From: Atherix ibis
Taxonomy: Eukaryota; Arthropoda; Insecta; Diptera; Athericidae
Assembly (NCBI GenBank): GCA_958298945.1
Contig: OY282608.1
Span: forward strand, 22,731,933-22,795,932
Length of the DNA: 64,000 nt
Direction: 5' to 3'
Under the pieces are notes generated by a model. It ran no database searches. It saw nothing but the letters and a program-made list of their open reading frames with translations, and had not been told where the DNA came from. Both the position numbers and the translations under genes were made by a program. Within the stretch, counting starts at the first letter, position 1, and each line of letters opens with the position of its first letter. Shown here one piece after another: positions 28,001 through 43,136 of this stretch.

Positions 28001-28770
28001 AAACCAACAATGCAACAAGCCAACAAGCACACAAACCAAGTAACCAAAAGTCCAACAAACTAATAAACCAACAAGCCAACAAGCCAGCAAACCAACAAGC
28101 CAACAAACCAACAAACCAACAAACCAACAAACCAACAAACCAACAAACCAACATGCCAACAAACCAACAAACTAAGTAACCAACAAGCCAACAAACCAAC
28201 AAACCAACAAACCAACATGCCAACAAACCAACAAACTAAGTAACCAAAAAGCCAACAAACCAACAAACCAACAAGCCAACAAGCCAACAAACCAACAAAC
28301 CAACAAACCAACAAGCCAACAAACCAACAAGCCAACAAACCAACAAACCAACAAGCCAACAAGCCAACAAACCAACAAACCAACAAGCCAACAAGCCAAC
28401 AAACCAACAAACCAACAAGCCAACAAACCAACAAACCAACAAGCCAACAAGCCAACAAACCAACAAACCAACAAAGCAACAAGCCAACAAACCAACAAAC
28501 CAACAAACCAACAAACCAAGTAACCAAAAAGCCAGCAAACTAACAAATCAACACGCAAACAAGCCAACAAACCAACAAACCAACAAACCAACAAAGCAAC
28601 AAACCAACAAACCAACAAACCAACAAACCAACAAGCCAACAAGCCAACAAACCAACAAACCAACAAGCCAACAAGCCAACAAACCAACAAACCAACAAAG
28701 CAACAAACCAACAAACCAACAAACCAACAAACCAACAAGCCAACAAGCCAACAAACCAACAAACCAACAA
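28001..28770. repeat. Linker stretch of basic units
   Basis: Plain 8-bp units with one CATGCC doublet (28152 and 28216, 64 bp apart), an AATGCAAC variant near 28010 and an AAATCAACACGC variant near 28546. I see no HOR partner for this stretch at the offsets of the neighbouring families, and nothing other than repeat. Confidence 0.7.
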
Positions 28771-31466
28771 ACTAACAAACCAACAAACCAACAAGCCAAC
28801 AAACCAACAAGCCAACAAACCAACAAACCAACAAACCAAGTAACCAAAAAGCCAACAAATTAACAAACCAACAAGCCAACAAGCCAACAAACCAGCAAAC
28901 CAACAAAGCAACAAGCCAACAAGCCAACAAACCAACAAACCAACAAGCCAACAAACCAACAAACCAACAAGCCAACAAGCCAACAAACCAACAAACCAAC
29001 AAACCAACAAGCCAACAAACCAACAAACCAGCAAGCAAACAAACCAACAAACCAACAAACCAACAAGCCAACAAACCAACAAACCAAAAAACCAAAAAAC
29101 CAACAAACCAACAAACCAACAAACCAACAAACCAACAAACCAACAAGCCAACAAGCCAACAAACCAACAAACCAACAAACCAACAATCCAACAAACCAAC
29201 AAGCCAACAAACCAACAAACCAACAAACCAAGTAACCAAAAAGCCAACAAACTAACAAACCAACAAGCCAACAAACCAACAAGCCAACAAGCCAACAAAC
29301 CAACAAACCAACAAAGCAACAAACCAAAAAACCTTCAAACCAAAAAACCAACAAACCAACAAACCATCAAACGAACAAAGCAACAAGCCAACAAGCCAAC
29401 AAACCAACAAACCAACAAGCCAACAAACCAACAAACCAACAAGCCAACAAGCCAACAACCCAACAAACCAACAAACCAACAAGCCAACAAACCAACAAAC
29501 CAACAAACCAACAAACCAACAAAGCCACAAGCCAACAAGCACACAAACCAAGTAACCAAAAGGCCAACAAACTAACAAACCAACAAGCCAGCAAACCAAC
29601 AAGCCAACAAACCAACAAACCAACAAACCAACAAACCAACAAACCAATAAACCAACATGCCAACAAACCAACAAACTAAGTAACCAACAAGCCAACAAAC
29701 CAACAAACCAACAAACCAACATGCCAACAAACCAACAAACTAAGTAACCAAAAAGCCAACAAACCGACAAACCAACAAGCCAACAAGCCAACAAACCAAC
29801 AAACCAACAAACCAACAAACCAACAAAGCAACAAACCAACAAACCAACAAACCAACAAACCAACAAGCCAACAAGCCAACAAACCAACAAACCAACAAGC
29901 CAACAAGCCAACAAACCAACAAACCAACAAAGCAACAAACCAACAAACCAACAAACCAACAAACCAACAAACCAACAAACCAACAAGCCAACAAGCCAAC
30001 AAACCAACAAACTAACAAACCAACAAACAAACTAACCAACAAACAAACAACCCAACAAGCCAACAAACCAACAAACCAACAAACCAACAAACCAAGTAAC
30101 CAACAAGCCAACAAACCAACAAACCAACAAGCCAACAAGCCAACAAACCAACAAACCAACAAACCAACAAACTAACAAACCAACAAACCAACAAACCAAC
30201 AAGCCAACAAACTAACAAGCCAACAAACCAACAAACCAACAAACCAAGTAACCAAAAAGCCAACAAACTAACAAACCAACAAGCCAACAAGCCAACAAAC
30301 CAGCAAACCAACAAAGCAACAAGCCAACAAGCCAACAAACCAACAAACCAACAAGCCAACAAACCAACAAACCAACAAGCCAACAAGCCAACAAACCAAC
30401 AAACCCACAAACCAACAAGCCAACAAACCAACAAACCAACAAGCAAACACACCAACAAACCAACAAACCAAAAAGCCAACAAACCAACAAACCAAAAAAC
30501 CAAAAAACCAACAAACCAACAAACCAACAAACCAACAAACCAACAAGCAAACAAACCAACAAACCAACAAACCAACAAGCCAACAAACCAACAAACCAAA
30601 AAACCAAAAAACCAACAAACCAACAAACCAACAAACCAACAAACCAACAAACCAACAAGCCAACAAGCCAACAAACCAACAAACCAACAATCCAAAAAAC
30701 CAACAAGCCAACAAACCAACAAACCAACAAACCAAGTAACCAAAAAGCCAACAAACTAACAAACCAACAAGCCAACAAACCAACAAGCCAACAAGCCAAC
30801 AAACCAACAAACCAACAAAGCAACAAACCAAAAAACCAACAAACCAAAAAACCAACAAACCAACAAACCATCAAACGAACAAAGCAACAAGCCAACAAGC
30901 ATACAAACCAACAAACCAACAAGCCAACAAACCAACAAACCAACAAGCCAACAAGCCAACAACCCAACAAACCAACAAACCAACAAGCCAACAAACCAAC
31001 AAACCAACAAACCAACAAAGCCACAAGCCAACAAGCACACAAACCAAGTAAACAAAAGGCCAACAAACTAACAAACCAACAAGCCAACAAGCCAGCAAAC
31101 CAACAAGCCAACAAACCAACAAACCAACAAACCAACAAACCAACAAACCAACATGCCAACAAACCAACAAACTAAGTAACCAACAAGCCAACAAACCAAC
31201 AAACCAACATACCAACATGCCAACAAACCAACAAACTAAGTAACCAAAAAGCCAACAAACCAACAAACCAACAAGCCAACAAGCCAACAAACCAACAAAC
31301 CAACAAACCAACAAGCCAACAAACCAACAAGCCAACAAACCAACAAACCAACAAACCAACAAGCCAACAAGCCAACAAACCAACAAACCAACAAAGCAAC
31401 AAACCAACAAACCAACAAACCAACAAACCAACAAGCCAACAAGCCAACAAACCAACAAACCAACAA
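28771..31466. repeat. 2,695-bp HOR, copy 1
   Basis: Markers in order: CTAACAAACC 28772, AAATTAAC near 28860, CCTTCAAACC 29332, CATGCC 29656 and 29720, CAACCCAAC (its CCC at 30051), and a CATACC-CATGCC pair ending at 31216. Each recurs 2,687-2,696 bp downstream. The 1-base change in offset (2,696 to 2,695) coincides with an odd CAAAACACAAACC at about 31826 in copy 2. The 8-base change (2,695 to 2,687) is one monomer lost. Near-complete agreement over more than 2.4 kb indicates a recent duplication. Confidence 0.9.
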
Positions 31467-33920
31467 ACTAACAAACCAACAAACCAACAAGCCAACAAAC
31501 CAACAAGCCAACAAACCAACAAACCAACAAACCAAGTAACCAAAAAGCCAACAAATTAACAAACCAACAAGCCAACAAGCCAACAAACCAGCAAACCAAC
31601 AAAGCAACAAGCCAACAAGCCAACAAACCAACAAACCAACAAGCCAACAAACCAACAAACCAACAAGCCAACAAGCCAACAAACCAACAAACCAACAAAC
31701 CAACAAGCCAACAAACCAACAAACCAGCAAGCAAACAAACCAACAAACCAACAAACCAACAAGCCAACAAACCAACAAACCAAAAAACCAAAAAACCAAC
31801 AAACCAACAAACCAACAAACCAACAAAACACAAACCAACAAGCCAACAAGCCAACAAACCAACAAACCAACAAACCAACAATCCAACAAACCAACAAGCC
31901 AACAAACCAACAAACCAACAAACCAAGTAACCAAAAAGCCAACAAACTAACAAACCAACAAGCCAACAAACCAACAAGCCAACAAGCCAACAAACCAACA
32001 AACCAACAAAGCAACAAACCAAAAAACCTTCAAACCAAAAAACCAACAAACCAACAAACCATCAAACGAACAAAGCAACAAGCCAACAAGCCAACAAACC
32101 AACAAACCAACAAGCCAACAAACCAACAAACCAACAAGCCAACAAGCCAACAACCCAACAAACCAACAAACCAACAAGCCAACAAACCAACAAACCAACA
32201 AACCAACAAACCAACAAAGCCACAAGCCAACAAGCACACAAACCAAGTAACCAAAAGGCCAACAAACTAACAAACCAACAAGCCAGCAAACCAACAAGCC
32301 AACAAACCAACAAACCAACAAACCAACAAACCAACAAACCAATAAACCAACATGCCGACAAACCAACAAACTAAGTAACCAACAAGCCAACAAACCAACA
32401 AACCAACAAACCAACATGCCAACAAACCAACAAACTAAGTAACCAAAAAGCCAACAAACCGACAAACCAACAAGCCAACAAGCCAACAAACCAACAAACC
32501 AACAAACCAACAAACCAACAAAGCAACAAACCAACAAACCAACAAACCAACAAACCAACAAGCCAACAAGCCAACAAACCAACAAACCAACAAGCCAACA
32601 AGCCAACAAACCAACAAACCAACAAAGCAACAAACCAACAAACCAACAAACCAACAAACCAACAAACCAACAAACCAACAAGCCAACAAGCCAACAAACC
32701 AACAAACTAACAAACCAACAAACAAACTAACCAACAAACAAACAACCCAACAAGCCAACAAACCAACAAACCAACAAACCAACAAACCAAGTAACCAACA
32801 AGCCAACAAACCAACAAACCAACAAGCCAACAAGCCAACAAACCAACAAACCAACAAACCAACAAACTAACAAACCAACAAACCAACAAGCCAACAAACC
32901 AACAAGCCAACAAACCAACAAACCAACAAACCAAGTAACCAAAAAGCCAACAAACTAACAAACCAACAAGCCAACAAGCCAACAAACCAGCAAACCAACA
33001 AAGCAACAAGCCAACAAGCCAACAAACCAACAAACCAACAAGCCAACAAACCAACAAACCAACAAGCCAACAAGCCAACAAACCAACAAACCCACAAACC
33101 AACAAGCCAACAAACCAACAAACCAACAAGCAAACAAACCAACAAACCAACAAACCAAAAAGCCAACAAACCAACAAACCAAAAAACCAAAAAACCAACA
33201 AACCAACAAACCAACAAACCAACAAACCAACAAGCAAACAAACCAACAAACCAACAAACCAACAAGCCAACAAACCAACAAACCAAAAAACCAAAAAACC
33301 AACAAACCAACAAACCAACAAACCAACAAACCAACAAACCAACAAGCCAACAAGCCAACAAACCAACAAACCAACAATCCAAAAAACCAACAAGCCAACA
33401 AACCAACAAACCAACAAACCAAGTAACCAAAAAGCCAACAAACTAACAAACCAACAAGCCAACAAACCAACAAGCCAACAAGCCAACAAACCAACAAACC
33501 AACAAAGCAACAAACCAAAAAACCAACAAACCAAAAAACCAACAAACCAACAAACCATCAAACGAACAAAGCAACAAGCCAACAAGCATACAAACCAACA
33601 AACCAACAAGCCAACAAACCAACAAACCAACAAGCCAACAAGCCAACAACCCTACAAACCAACAAACCAACAAGCCAACAAACCAACAAACCAACAAACC
33701 AACAAAGCCACAAGCCAACAAGCACACAAACCAAGTAAACAAAAGGCCAACAAACTAACAAACCAACAAGCCAACAAGCCAGCAAACCAACAAGCCAACA
33801 AACCAACAAACCAACAAACCAACAAACCAACAAACCAACATGCCAACAAACCAACAAACTAAGTAACCAACAAGCCAACAAACCAACAAACCAACATACC
33901 AACATGCCAACAAACCAACA
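31467..33920. repeat. 2,695-bp HOR, copy 2
   Basis: Repeats the preceding unit: CTAACAAACC 31468, AAATTAAC 31556, CCTTCAAACC 32027, CATGCC 32351 and 32415, the CCC of CAACCCAAC at 32746, and the CATACC-CATGCC pair ending at 33903. A few point differences are visible, such as CATGCCGAC near 32351 where copy 1 has CATGCCAAC. No third copy follows; the match fades soon after 33920. Confidence 0.9.
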
Positions 33921-36900
33921 AACTAAGTAACCAAAAAGCCAACAAACCAACAAACCAACAAGCCAACAAGCCAACAAACCAACAAACCAACAAACCAACA
34001 AGCCAACAAACCAACAAGCCAACAAACCAACAAACCAACAAGCCAACAAGCCAACAAATCAACAAACCAACAAACCAACAAGCCAACAAACCAACAAACC
34101 AACAAGCCAACAAACCAACAAACCAACAAACCAACAAACCAACAAGCCAACAAGCCAACAAACCAACAAACCAACAAAGCAACAAACCAACAAACCAACA
34201 AGCCAACAAACCAACAAACCAACAAACCAACAAGCCAACAAGCCAACAAACCAACAAACCAACAAGCCAACAAGCCAACAAACCAACAAACCAACAAAGC
34301 AACAAACCAACAAACCAACAAACCAACAAACCACCAAGCCAACAAGCCAACAAACTAACAAACTAACAAACCAACAAACAAACTAACCAACAAACAAACA
34401 AGCCAACAAGCCAACAAACCAACAAACCAACAAACCAACAAACCAAGTAACCAACAAGCCAACAAACCAACAAACCAACAAGCCAACAAGCCAACAAACC
34501 AACAAACAAACAAACTAACAAACCAACAAACCAACAAGCCAACAAACCAACAAGCCAACAAACCAACAAACCAACAAACCAAGTAACAAACCAACAAGCC
34601 AACAAGCCAACAAACCAGCAAACCAACAAAGCAACAAGCCAACAAGCCAACAAACCAACAAACCAACAAACCAACAAGCCAACAAACCAACAAACCAACA
34701 AGCAAACAAACCAACAAACCAACAAACCAACAAGCCAACAAACCAACATACCAAAAAACCAAAAAACCAACAAACCAACAAACCAACAAACCAACAAACC
34801 AACAAACCAACAAGCCAACAAGCCAACAAACCAACAAACCAACAAACCAACAATCCAACAAACCAACAAGCCAACAAACCAACAAACCAACAAACCAAGT
34901 AACCAAAAAGCCAACAAACTAACAAACCAACAAGCCAACAAACCAACAAACCAAGTAACCAACAAGCCAACAAACCAACAAACCAACAAGCCAACAAGCC
35001 AACAAACCAGCAAACCAACAAAGCAACAAGCCAACAAGCCAACAAACCAACAAACCAACAAACCAACAAGCCAACAAACCAACAAACCAACAAGCAAACA
35101 AACCAACAAACCAACAAACCAACAAGCCAACAAACCAACAAACCAAAAAACCAAAAAACCAACAAACCAACAAACCAACAAACCAACAAACCAACAAACC
35201 AACAAACCAACAAGCCAACAAGCCAACAAACCAACAAACCAACAAACCAACAATCCAACAAACCAAGTAACCAAAAAGCCAAAAAACCAACAAACCAACA
35301 AACCAACAAACCAAAAAACCAACAAACCAACAAACCAACAAGCCAACAAGCCAACAAACCAACAAGCCAACAAACCAACAAACCACCAAGCCAACAAACC
35401 AACAAACCAACAAACCAACAAGCCAACAAACCAACAAACCAACAAACTAACATAACCAACAAACCAACAAACCAACAAACCAACAAGCCAACAAACCAAC
35501 AAACAAATAAACCAACAAACCAAAACACCAACAAACCAATAAACCAACAAGCCAACAAACCAACAAACCAACAAACCAACAAACCAAGTAACCAACAAGC
35601 CAACAAACCAACAAACCAACAAGCCAACAAGCCAACAAACCAACAAACCAACAAACCAACAAGCCAACAAGCCAACAAACCAACAAACCAACAAACCAAC
35701 AAACCGACAAACCAACAAAACAACAAACCAAGTAACCAAAAAGCTCACAAACAAACAAACCAATAAGCCAACAAGCCAACAAGCCAACAAACCAACAAAC
35801 CAACAAACCAACAAACCAACAAACCAACAAACCAACAAGCCAACAAACCAACAAACCAACAAACCAACAAACCAACAAACAAAGTAACCAAAAGGCCAGC
35901 AAACTAACAAACCAACAAGCCAACAAGCCAACAAACCAACAAGCCAACAAACCAACAAAGCAACAAGCCAACAAGCCAACAAACCAAGTAACCAAAAGGC
36001 CAACAAGCCAACAAACCAACAAGCCAACAAACCAACAAACCAACAAACCAACAAACCAGCAAACCAACATGCCAACAAACCAACAAACTAAGTAACCAAC
36101 AAACCAACAAACCAACAAACCAACAAATTAACATGCCAACAAACCAACAAACTAAGTAACCAAAAAGCCAACAAACCAACAAACCAACAAGTCAACAAGC
36201 CAAGAAACCAACAAAGCAACAAACCAACAAGCCAACAAACCAACAAGCCAACAAACCAACAAACCAACAAGCCAACAAGCCAACAAACCAACAAACCAAC
36301 AAACCAACAAACCAACAAGCCAACAAACCAACAAACCAACAAGCCAACAAACCAACAAACCAACAAACCAACAAGCCAACAAGCCAACAAACCAACAAAC
36401 CAACAAAGCAACAAGCCCACAAACCAACAAGCCAACGAACCAACAAACGAACAAACCAAGTAACCAAAAAGCCAGCAAACTAACAAACCAACAAGCCAAC
36501 CAGCCAACAAACCAACAAACCAACAAAGCAACAAACCAACAAACCAACAAACCAACAAACCAGCAAGCCAACAAGCCAACAAACCAACAAACCAACAAGC
36601 CAACAAACCAACAAACCAACAAAGCAACAAACCAACAAACCAACAAACCAACAAACCAACAAACCAACAAGCCAACAAGACAACAAACCAACAAACTAAC
36701 AAACCAACAAACAAACTAACCAACAAACAAACAAGCCAACAAGCCAACAAACCAACAAACCAACAAACCAACAAACCAACAAACCAACAAACCAAGTAAC
36801 CAACAAGCCAACAAACCAACAAACCAACAAGCCAACAAGCCAACAAACCAACAAACTAACAAACCAACAAACCAACAACCCAACAAACCAACAAGCCAAC

Positions 36901-38223
36901 AAACCAACAAACCAACAAACCAAGTAACCAAAAAGCCAACAAACTAACAAACCAACAAGCCAACAAGCCAACAAACCAGCAAACCAACAAAGCAACAAGC
37001 CAACAAGCCAACAAACCAACAAACCAACAAGCCAACAAACCAACAAACCAACAAGCCAACAAGCCAACAAACCAACAAACCAACAAACCAACAAGCCAAC
37101 AAACCAACAAACCAACAAGCAAACAAACCAACAAACCAACAAACCAACAAGCCAACAAACCAACAAACCAAAAAAACAAAAAACCAACAAACCAGCAAAC
37201 CAACAAACCAACAAACCAACAAACCAACAAGCCAACAAGCCAACAAACCAACAAACCAACAAACCAACAATCCAACAAGCCAACAAGCCAACAAACCAAC
37301 AAACCAACAAAGCAACAAGCCAACAAGCCAACAAACCAACAAACCAACAAGCCAACAAACCAATAAACCAACAAGCCAACAAGTCAATAAACTAACAAAC
37401 CAACAAACCAATAAGCCAACAAACCAACAAACCAACAAGCCAACAAACCAACAAACCAACAAACCAACAAACCAACAAACCAACAAGCCAACAAGCCAAC
37501 AAACCAACAAACCAACAAGCCAACAAACCAGCAAACCAACAAGCCAACAAACCAACAAACCAACATGCCAACAAACCAACAAACTAAGTAACCAACAAGC
37601 CAACAAACCAACAAACCAACAAGCCAACAAGCCAACAAGCCAACAAGCCAACAAACCAACAAACCAACAAACCAACAAACCAAGTAACAAAAAAACCAAC
37701 AAACCATCAAACGAACAAAGCAACAAACCAACAAACCAACAAACCAACAAGCCAACAAACCAACAAACAAATAAACCAACAAACCAACAAACAAATAAAC
37801 CAACAAACCAACAAACCAACAAACCAACAAACCAACAAACCAACAAACCAAAAAACCAACAAACCAACAAGCCAACAAGCCAACAAACCAACAAGCCAAC
37901 AAGCCAACAAACCAACAAACCAACAAGCCAACAAACCAACAAACCAACAAACCAACAAACCAACAAGCCAACAAATCAACAAACAAATAAACCAACAAAC
38001 CCAAAAACCAACAAACCAACAAACCAACAAACCAACAAACCAACAAACCGACAAGCCAACAAACCAACAAACCAACAAACCAACAAACCAACAAACAAAT
38101 AAACCAACAAACCAACAAACCAACAAACCAACAAACCAACAAACCAAAAAACCAACAATCCAACAAGCCAACAAACCAACAAACTAACAAACCAACAAAC
38201 GAACTAATCAACAAATCAACAAA
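33921..38223. repeat. Mixed zone with a 392-bp duplication
   Basis: Basic units in which pieces of several families appear. ACCAGCAAACC (its CCAG at 34615 and 35007) and CCAAAAAACCAAAAAACC (34751 and 35143) are both 392 bp (49 units) apart, defining a tandem duplication of about 34600-35380. CAATCC markers at 34852 and 35252 give 400 bp, one extra unit. A CATGCC doublet lies at 36068 and 36132, and a zone-C style CCATCAAACG at 37704. No single period fits the whole stretch and there is no non-repeat sequence. Confidence 0.75.
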
Positions 38224-39486
38224 CTAAGTAACCAACAAGCCAACAAACCAACAAACCAACAAGCCAACAAGCCAACAAACCAACAAACCAACAAGCCAAC
38301 AAACCAACAAACCAACAAACTAACAAACCAACAAACCAACAAACCAACAAACCAATAAGCCAACAAACCAACAAACAAATAAACCAACAAACCAAAACAC
38401 CAACAAACCAACAAACCAACAAGCCAACAAACCAACAAACCCACAAACCAACAAACCAAGTAACCAACAAGCCAACAAACCAACAAACCAAAAACCGACA
38501 AGCCAACAAACCAACAAACCAACAAGCCAACAAACCAACAAACCAACAAACCAACAAACAAACAAGCCAACAAGCCAACAAACCAACAAACCAATAAACC
38601 AACAAGCCAACAAACCAACAAGCCAACAAGCCAACAAACCAACAAACCAACAAACCAACAAGCCAACAAACCAACAAACCAACAAACCAAGTAACCAAAA
38701 AGCTCACAAACTAACAAACCAACAAGCCAACAAGCCAACAAGCCAACAAACCAACAAACCAACAAACCAACAAACCAACAAACCAACAAACCAACAAACC
38801 AACAAACCAACAAGCCAACAAACCAACAAACCAACAAACCAACAAACCAACAAACCAAGTAACCAAAAGGCCAACAAACTAACAAACCAACAAGCCAACA
38901 AGCCAACAAACCAACAAGCCAACAAACCAACAAAGCAACAAGCCAACAAACCAAGTAACCAAAAGGCCAACAAACTAACAAACCAACAAGCCAACAAGCC
39001 AACAAACCAACAAGCCAACAAACCAACAAACCAACAAACCAACAAACCAACAAACCAACAAACCAACAAACCAACATGCCAACAAACCAACAAACTAAGT
39101 AACCAACAAGCCAACAAACCAACAAACCAACAAACCAACATGCCAACAAACCAACAAACTAAGTAACCAAAAAGCCAACAAACCAACAAACCAACAAGCC
39201 AACAAGCCAACAAACCAACAAACCAACAAACCAACAAGCCAACAAACCAACAAGCCAACAAACCAACAAACCAACAAGCCAACAAGCCAACAAACCAACA
39301 AACCAACAAACCAACAAGCCAACAAACCAACAAGCCAACAAACCAACAAGCCAACAAGCCAACAAACCAACAAACCAACAAGCCAACAAGCCAACAAACC
39401 AACAAACAAACAAAGCAACAAGCCAACAAGCCAACAAACCAACAAACTAACAAACCAACAAACGAACTAATCAACAAATCAACAAA
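38224..39486. repeat. 1,263-bp HOR, copy 1
   Basis: Starts at CTAAGTAACC (38224), with CCGACAAGCC at 38495, AGCTCAC at 38701 and a CATGCC doublet at 39075 and 39139. CTAAGTAACC and AGCTCAC recur 1,263 bp on and CCGACAAGCC 1,271 bp on. Both periods are whole units minus one base, which the one-base loss at CCGACAAG explains. It resembles the first half of the 1,318-bp HOR at 25991, which has the same leading markers. Confidence 0.82.
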
Positions 39487-40950
39487 CTAAGTAACCAACA
39501 AGCCAACAAACCAACAAACCAACAAGCCAACAAGCCAACAAACCAACAAACCAACAAGCCAACAAACCAACAAACCAACAAACCAACAAACTAACAAACC
39601 AACAAACCAACAAACCAACAAACCAATAAGCCAACAAACCAACAAACAAATAAACCAACAAACCAAAACACCAACAAACCAACAAACCAACAAGCCAACA
39701 AACCAACAAACCAACAAACCAACAAACCAAGTAACCAACAAGCCAACAAACCAACAAACCAAAAACCGACAAGCCAACAAACCAACAAACCAACAAGCCA
39801 ACAAACCAACAAACCAACAAACCAACAAACAAACAAGCAAACAAGCCAACAAACCAACAAACCAACAAACCAACAAGCCAACAAACCAACAAGCCAACAA
39901 ACCAACAAACCAACAAACCAACAAGCCAACAAACCAACAAACCAACAAACCAAATAACCAAAAAGCTCACAAACTACAAACTAACAAACCAGCAAGCCAA
40001 CAAGCCAACAAGCCAACAAACCAACAAACCAACAAACCAACAAACCAACAAACCAACAAACCAACAAGCCAACAAACCAACAAACCAACAAACCAACAAA
40101 CCAACAAACCAACAAACCAAGTAACCAAAAGGCCAACAAACTAACAAACCAACAAGCCAACAAGCCAACAAACCAACAAGCCAACAAACCAACAAACCAA
40201 CAAAGCAACAAGCCAACAAGCCAACAAACCAAGTAACCAAAAGGCCAACAAATTAACAAACCAACAAGCCAACAAGCCAACAAACCAACAAGCCAACAAA
40301 CCAACAAACCAACAAACCAACAAACCAACAAACCAACAAACCAACAAACCAACATGCCAACAAACCAACAAACCAACAAGCCAACAAGCCAACAAACCAA
40401 CAAACCAACAAACCAACAAGCCAACAAACCAACAAGCCAACAAACCAACAAACCAACAAGCCAACAAGCCAACAAACCAACAAACTAACAAACCAACAAG
40501 CCAACAAACCAACAAACAAACAAGCCAACAAGCCAACAAACCAACAAACCAACAAACCAACAAGCCAACAAACCAACAAGCCAACAAACCAACAAACCAA
40601 CAAACCAACAAGCCAACAAACCAACAAACCAACAAACCAAGTAACCAAAAAGCTCACAAACTAACAAACTAACAAACCAGCAAGCCAACAAGCCAACAAG
40701 CCAACAAACCAACAAACCAACAAACCAACAAACCAACAAGCCAACAAACCAACAAACCAACAAACCAACAAACCAACAAACCAACAAACCAAGTAACCAA
40801 AAGGCCAACAAACTAACAAACCAACAAGCCAACAAGCCAACAAACCAACAAGCCAACAAACCAACAAACCAACAAAGCAACAAGCCAACAAGCCAACAAA
40901 CCAAGTAACCAAAAAGCCAACAAATTAACAAACCAACAAGCCAACAAGCC
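39487..40950. repeat. 1,263-bp HOR, copy 2 and a partial third
   Basis: Starts at CTAAGTAACC (39487), with CCGACAAGCC at 39766 and AGCTCAC at 39964. A third AGCTCAC at 40651 lies only 687 bp further, so the third copy lacks the CCGACAAG half. An AACAAAGCAACAAGCC plus AAAAGG combination closes each piece (near 38937, 40202 and 40875). Confidence 0.75.
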
Positions 40951-41360
40951 AACAAATTAACAAGCCAACAAACCAACAAACCAACAAACCAACAAACCAA
41001 CAAACGAACAAACCAACAAACTAACATGCCAACAAACCAACAAACCAACAAGCCAACAAACCAACAAACCAACAAACCAACAAGCCAACAAACCAACAAG
41101 CCAACAAACCAACAAACCAACAAGCCAACAAGCCAACAAACCAACAAACTAACAAACCAACAAGCCAACAAACCAATAAACCAACAAGCCAACAAACCAA
41201 GAAACCAACAAACCAACAAGCCACCAAGCCAACAAACCAACAAACCAACAAAGCAACAAGCCAACAAACCAAAAAGCCAACAAACCAACAAACCAACAAA
41301 CAAACTAACACACAAACAAACAAGCCAACAAGCCAACAAACCAACAAACCAACAAACAAA
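40951..41360. repeat. Junction with a 56-bp duplication
   Basis: The marker CTAACACACAAAC occurs at 41305 and again at 41361, 56 bp (7 units) apart, within otherwise plain units. This marker defines the next HOR family. The + strand happens to lack stop codons between 41026 and 41361, producing a short Asn/Gln-rich reading frame that is only repeat. Confidence 0.75.
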
Positions 41361-43136
41361 CTAACACACAAACAAACAAGCCAACAAGCCAACAAACCAA
41401 CAAACCAACAAACCAACAAACCAACAAACCAAGTAACCAACAAGCCAACAAACCAACAAACCAACAAGCCAACAAACCAACAAACAAATAAACCAACAAG
41501 CCAACAAGCCAACAAACCAACAAACCAACAAAGCAACAAACCATAAAACCAACAAACCAAAAAACCAACAAACCAACAAACCATCAAACGAACAAAGCAA
41601 CAAGGCAACAAGCCAACAAACCAACAAACCAACAAGCCAACAAACCAACAAACCAACAAGCCAACAAGCCAACAAACCAACAAACCAACAAACCAACAAG
41701 CCAACAAACCAGCAAACCAACAAGCCAACAAACCAACAAACCAACAAACCAACAAACCAACAAGCAAACAAGCCAACAAACCAACAAACCAACAAGCCAA
41801 CAAACCAACGAACCAACAAGCCAACAAACCAACAAACCAACAAACCAACATGCCAACAAACCAACAAACTAAGTAACCAACAAGCCAACAAACCAACAAA
41901 CCCACAAGCCAACAAGCCAACAAACCAACAAACCAACAAACCAACATATCAACAAACCAAGTAACCAACAAACCAAAAAACTATCAAACGAACAAAGCAA
42001 CAATACAACAAACCAAAAAACCAACAAACCAACAAACCAACAAACAAATAAACCAACAAACCAACAAACAAATAAACCAACAAACCAACAAACCAACAAA
42101 CAAACAAACCAACAAACCAAAAAACCAACAAACCAACAAACTAACAAGCCAACAAGCCAACAAACTAACAAGCCAACAAACCAACAAACCAACAAACCAA
42201 CAAACCAACAAGGCAACAAACCAACAAACCAACAAACCAACAAACCAACAAACCAACAAGCCAACAAACCAACAAATAAATAAACAAACAAACCAAAAAA
42301 CCAACAAACCAACAAACCAACAAACCAACAAACCAACAAACCAACAAACCAACAAACCAACAAACCCACAAGCCAACAAACCAACAAACCAACAAACCAA
42401 CAAGCCAACAAACCAACAAACAAATAAACCAACAAACCAACAAACCAACAAACCAACAAACCAAAAAACCAAAAAACCAACAAACCAACAAGCCAACAAG
42501 CCAACAAACCAACAAACGAACTAATCAACAAACTAACAAACCAACAAACCAACAAACCAACAAACCAACAAGCCAATAAACCAACAAACAAATAAACCAA
42601 CAATTCAAAAAACCAACAAACCAACAAACCAACAAACCAACAAACCAAGTAACCAACAAGCCAACAAACCAACAAGCCAACAAACCAACAAACCAACAAG
42701 CCAACAAGCCAACAAACCAACAAACCAACAAACCAACAAGCCAACAAACCAATAAACCAACAAGCCAACAAACCAACAAACCAACAAACCAACAAGCCAC
42801 CAAGCCAACAAACCAACAAACCAACAAAGCAACAAGCCAACAAACCAACAAGCCAACAAACCAACAAACCAACAAACCAAATAACCAAAAAGCCAGCAAA
42901 CTAACAAACCAACAAGCCAACAAGCCAACAAACCAACAAACCAACAAAGCAACAAACCAACAAACCAACAAACCAACAAACCAACAAGCCAACAAGCCAA
43001 CAAACCAACAAACCAACAAGCCAACAAGCCAACAAACCAACAAAGCAACAAACCAACAAACCAACAAACCAACAAACCAACAAACCAACAAACCAACAAG
43101 CCAACAAACCAACAAACTAACAAATCAACAAACAAA
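41361..43136. repeat. CTAACACAC family, unit 1 (1,776 bp)
   Basis: Runs between CTAACACAC markers at 41361 and 43137. It contains a segment marked by CTATCAAACG (41981), AAATAAATAAAC (42274) and AACAATTCAA (near 42602) that recurs in unit 3 about 3,570-3,590 bp away, and a related segment near 53984. Confidence 0.82.

Noticed and set aside
41026..41364. + strand reading frame of 112 codons, Asn/Gln/Thr-rich
   Set aside because: It is the antisense octapeptide cycle PTNQQTNK with a start at a CATGCC variant and a stop at the CTAACACAC variant. The 53109-53414 frame is the same case.
41981..42610. Possible non-satellite insertion at the CTATCAAACG / AATACAAC / AAATAAATAAAC segment
   Set aside because: The variants are substitutions within the 8-bp framework; the segment is still repeat and recurs at 45571 and 53984 as part of HOR units.
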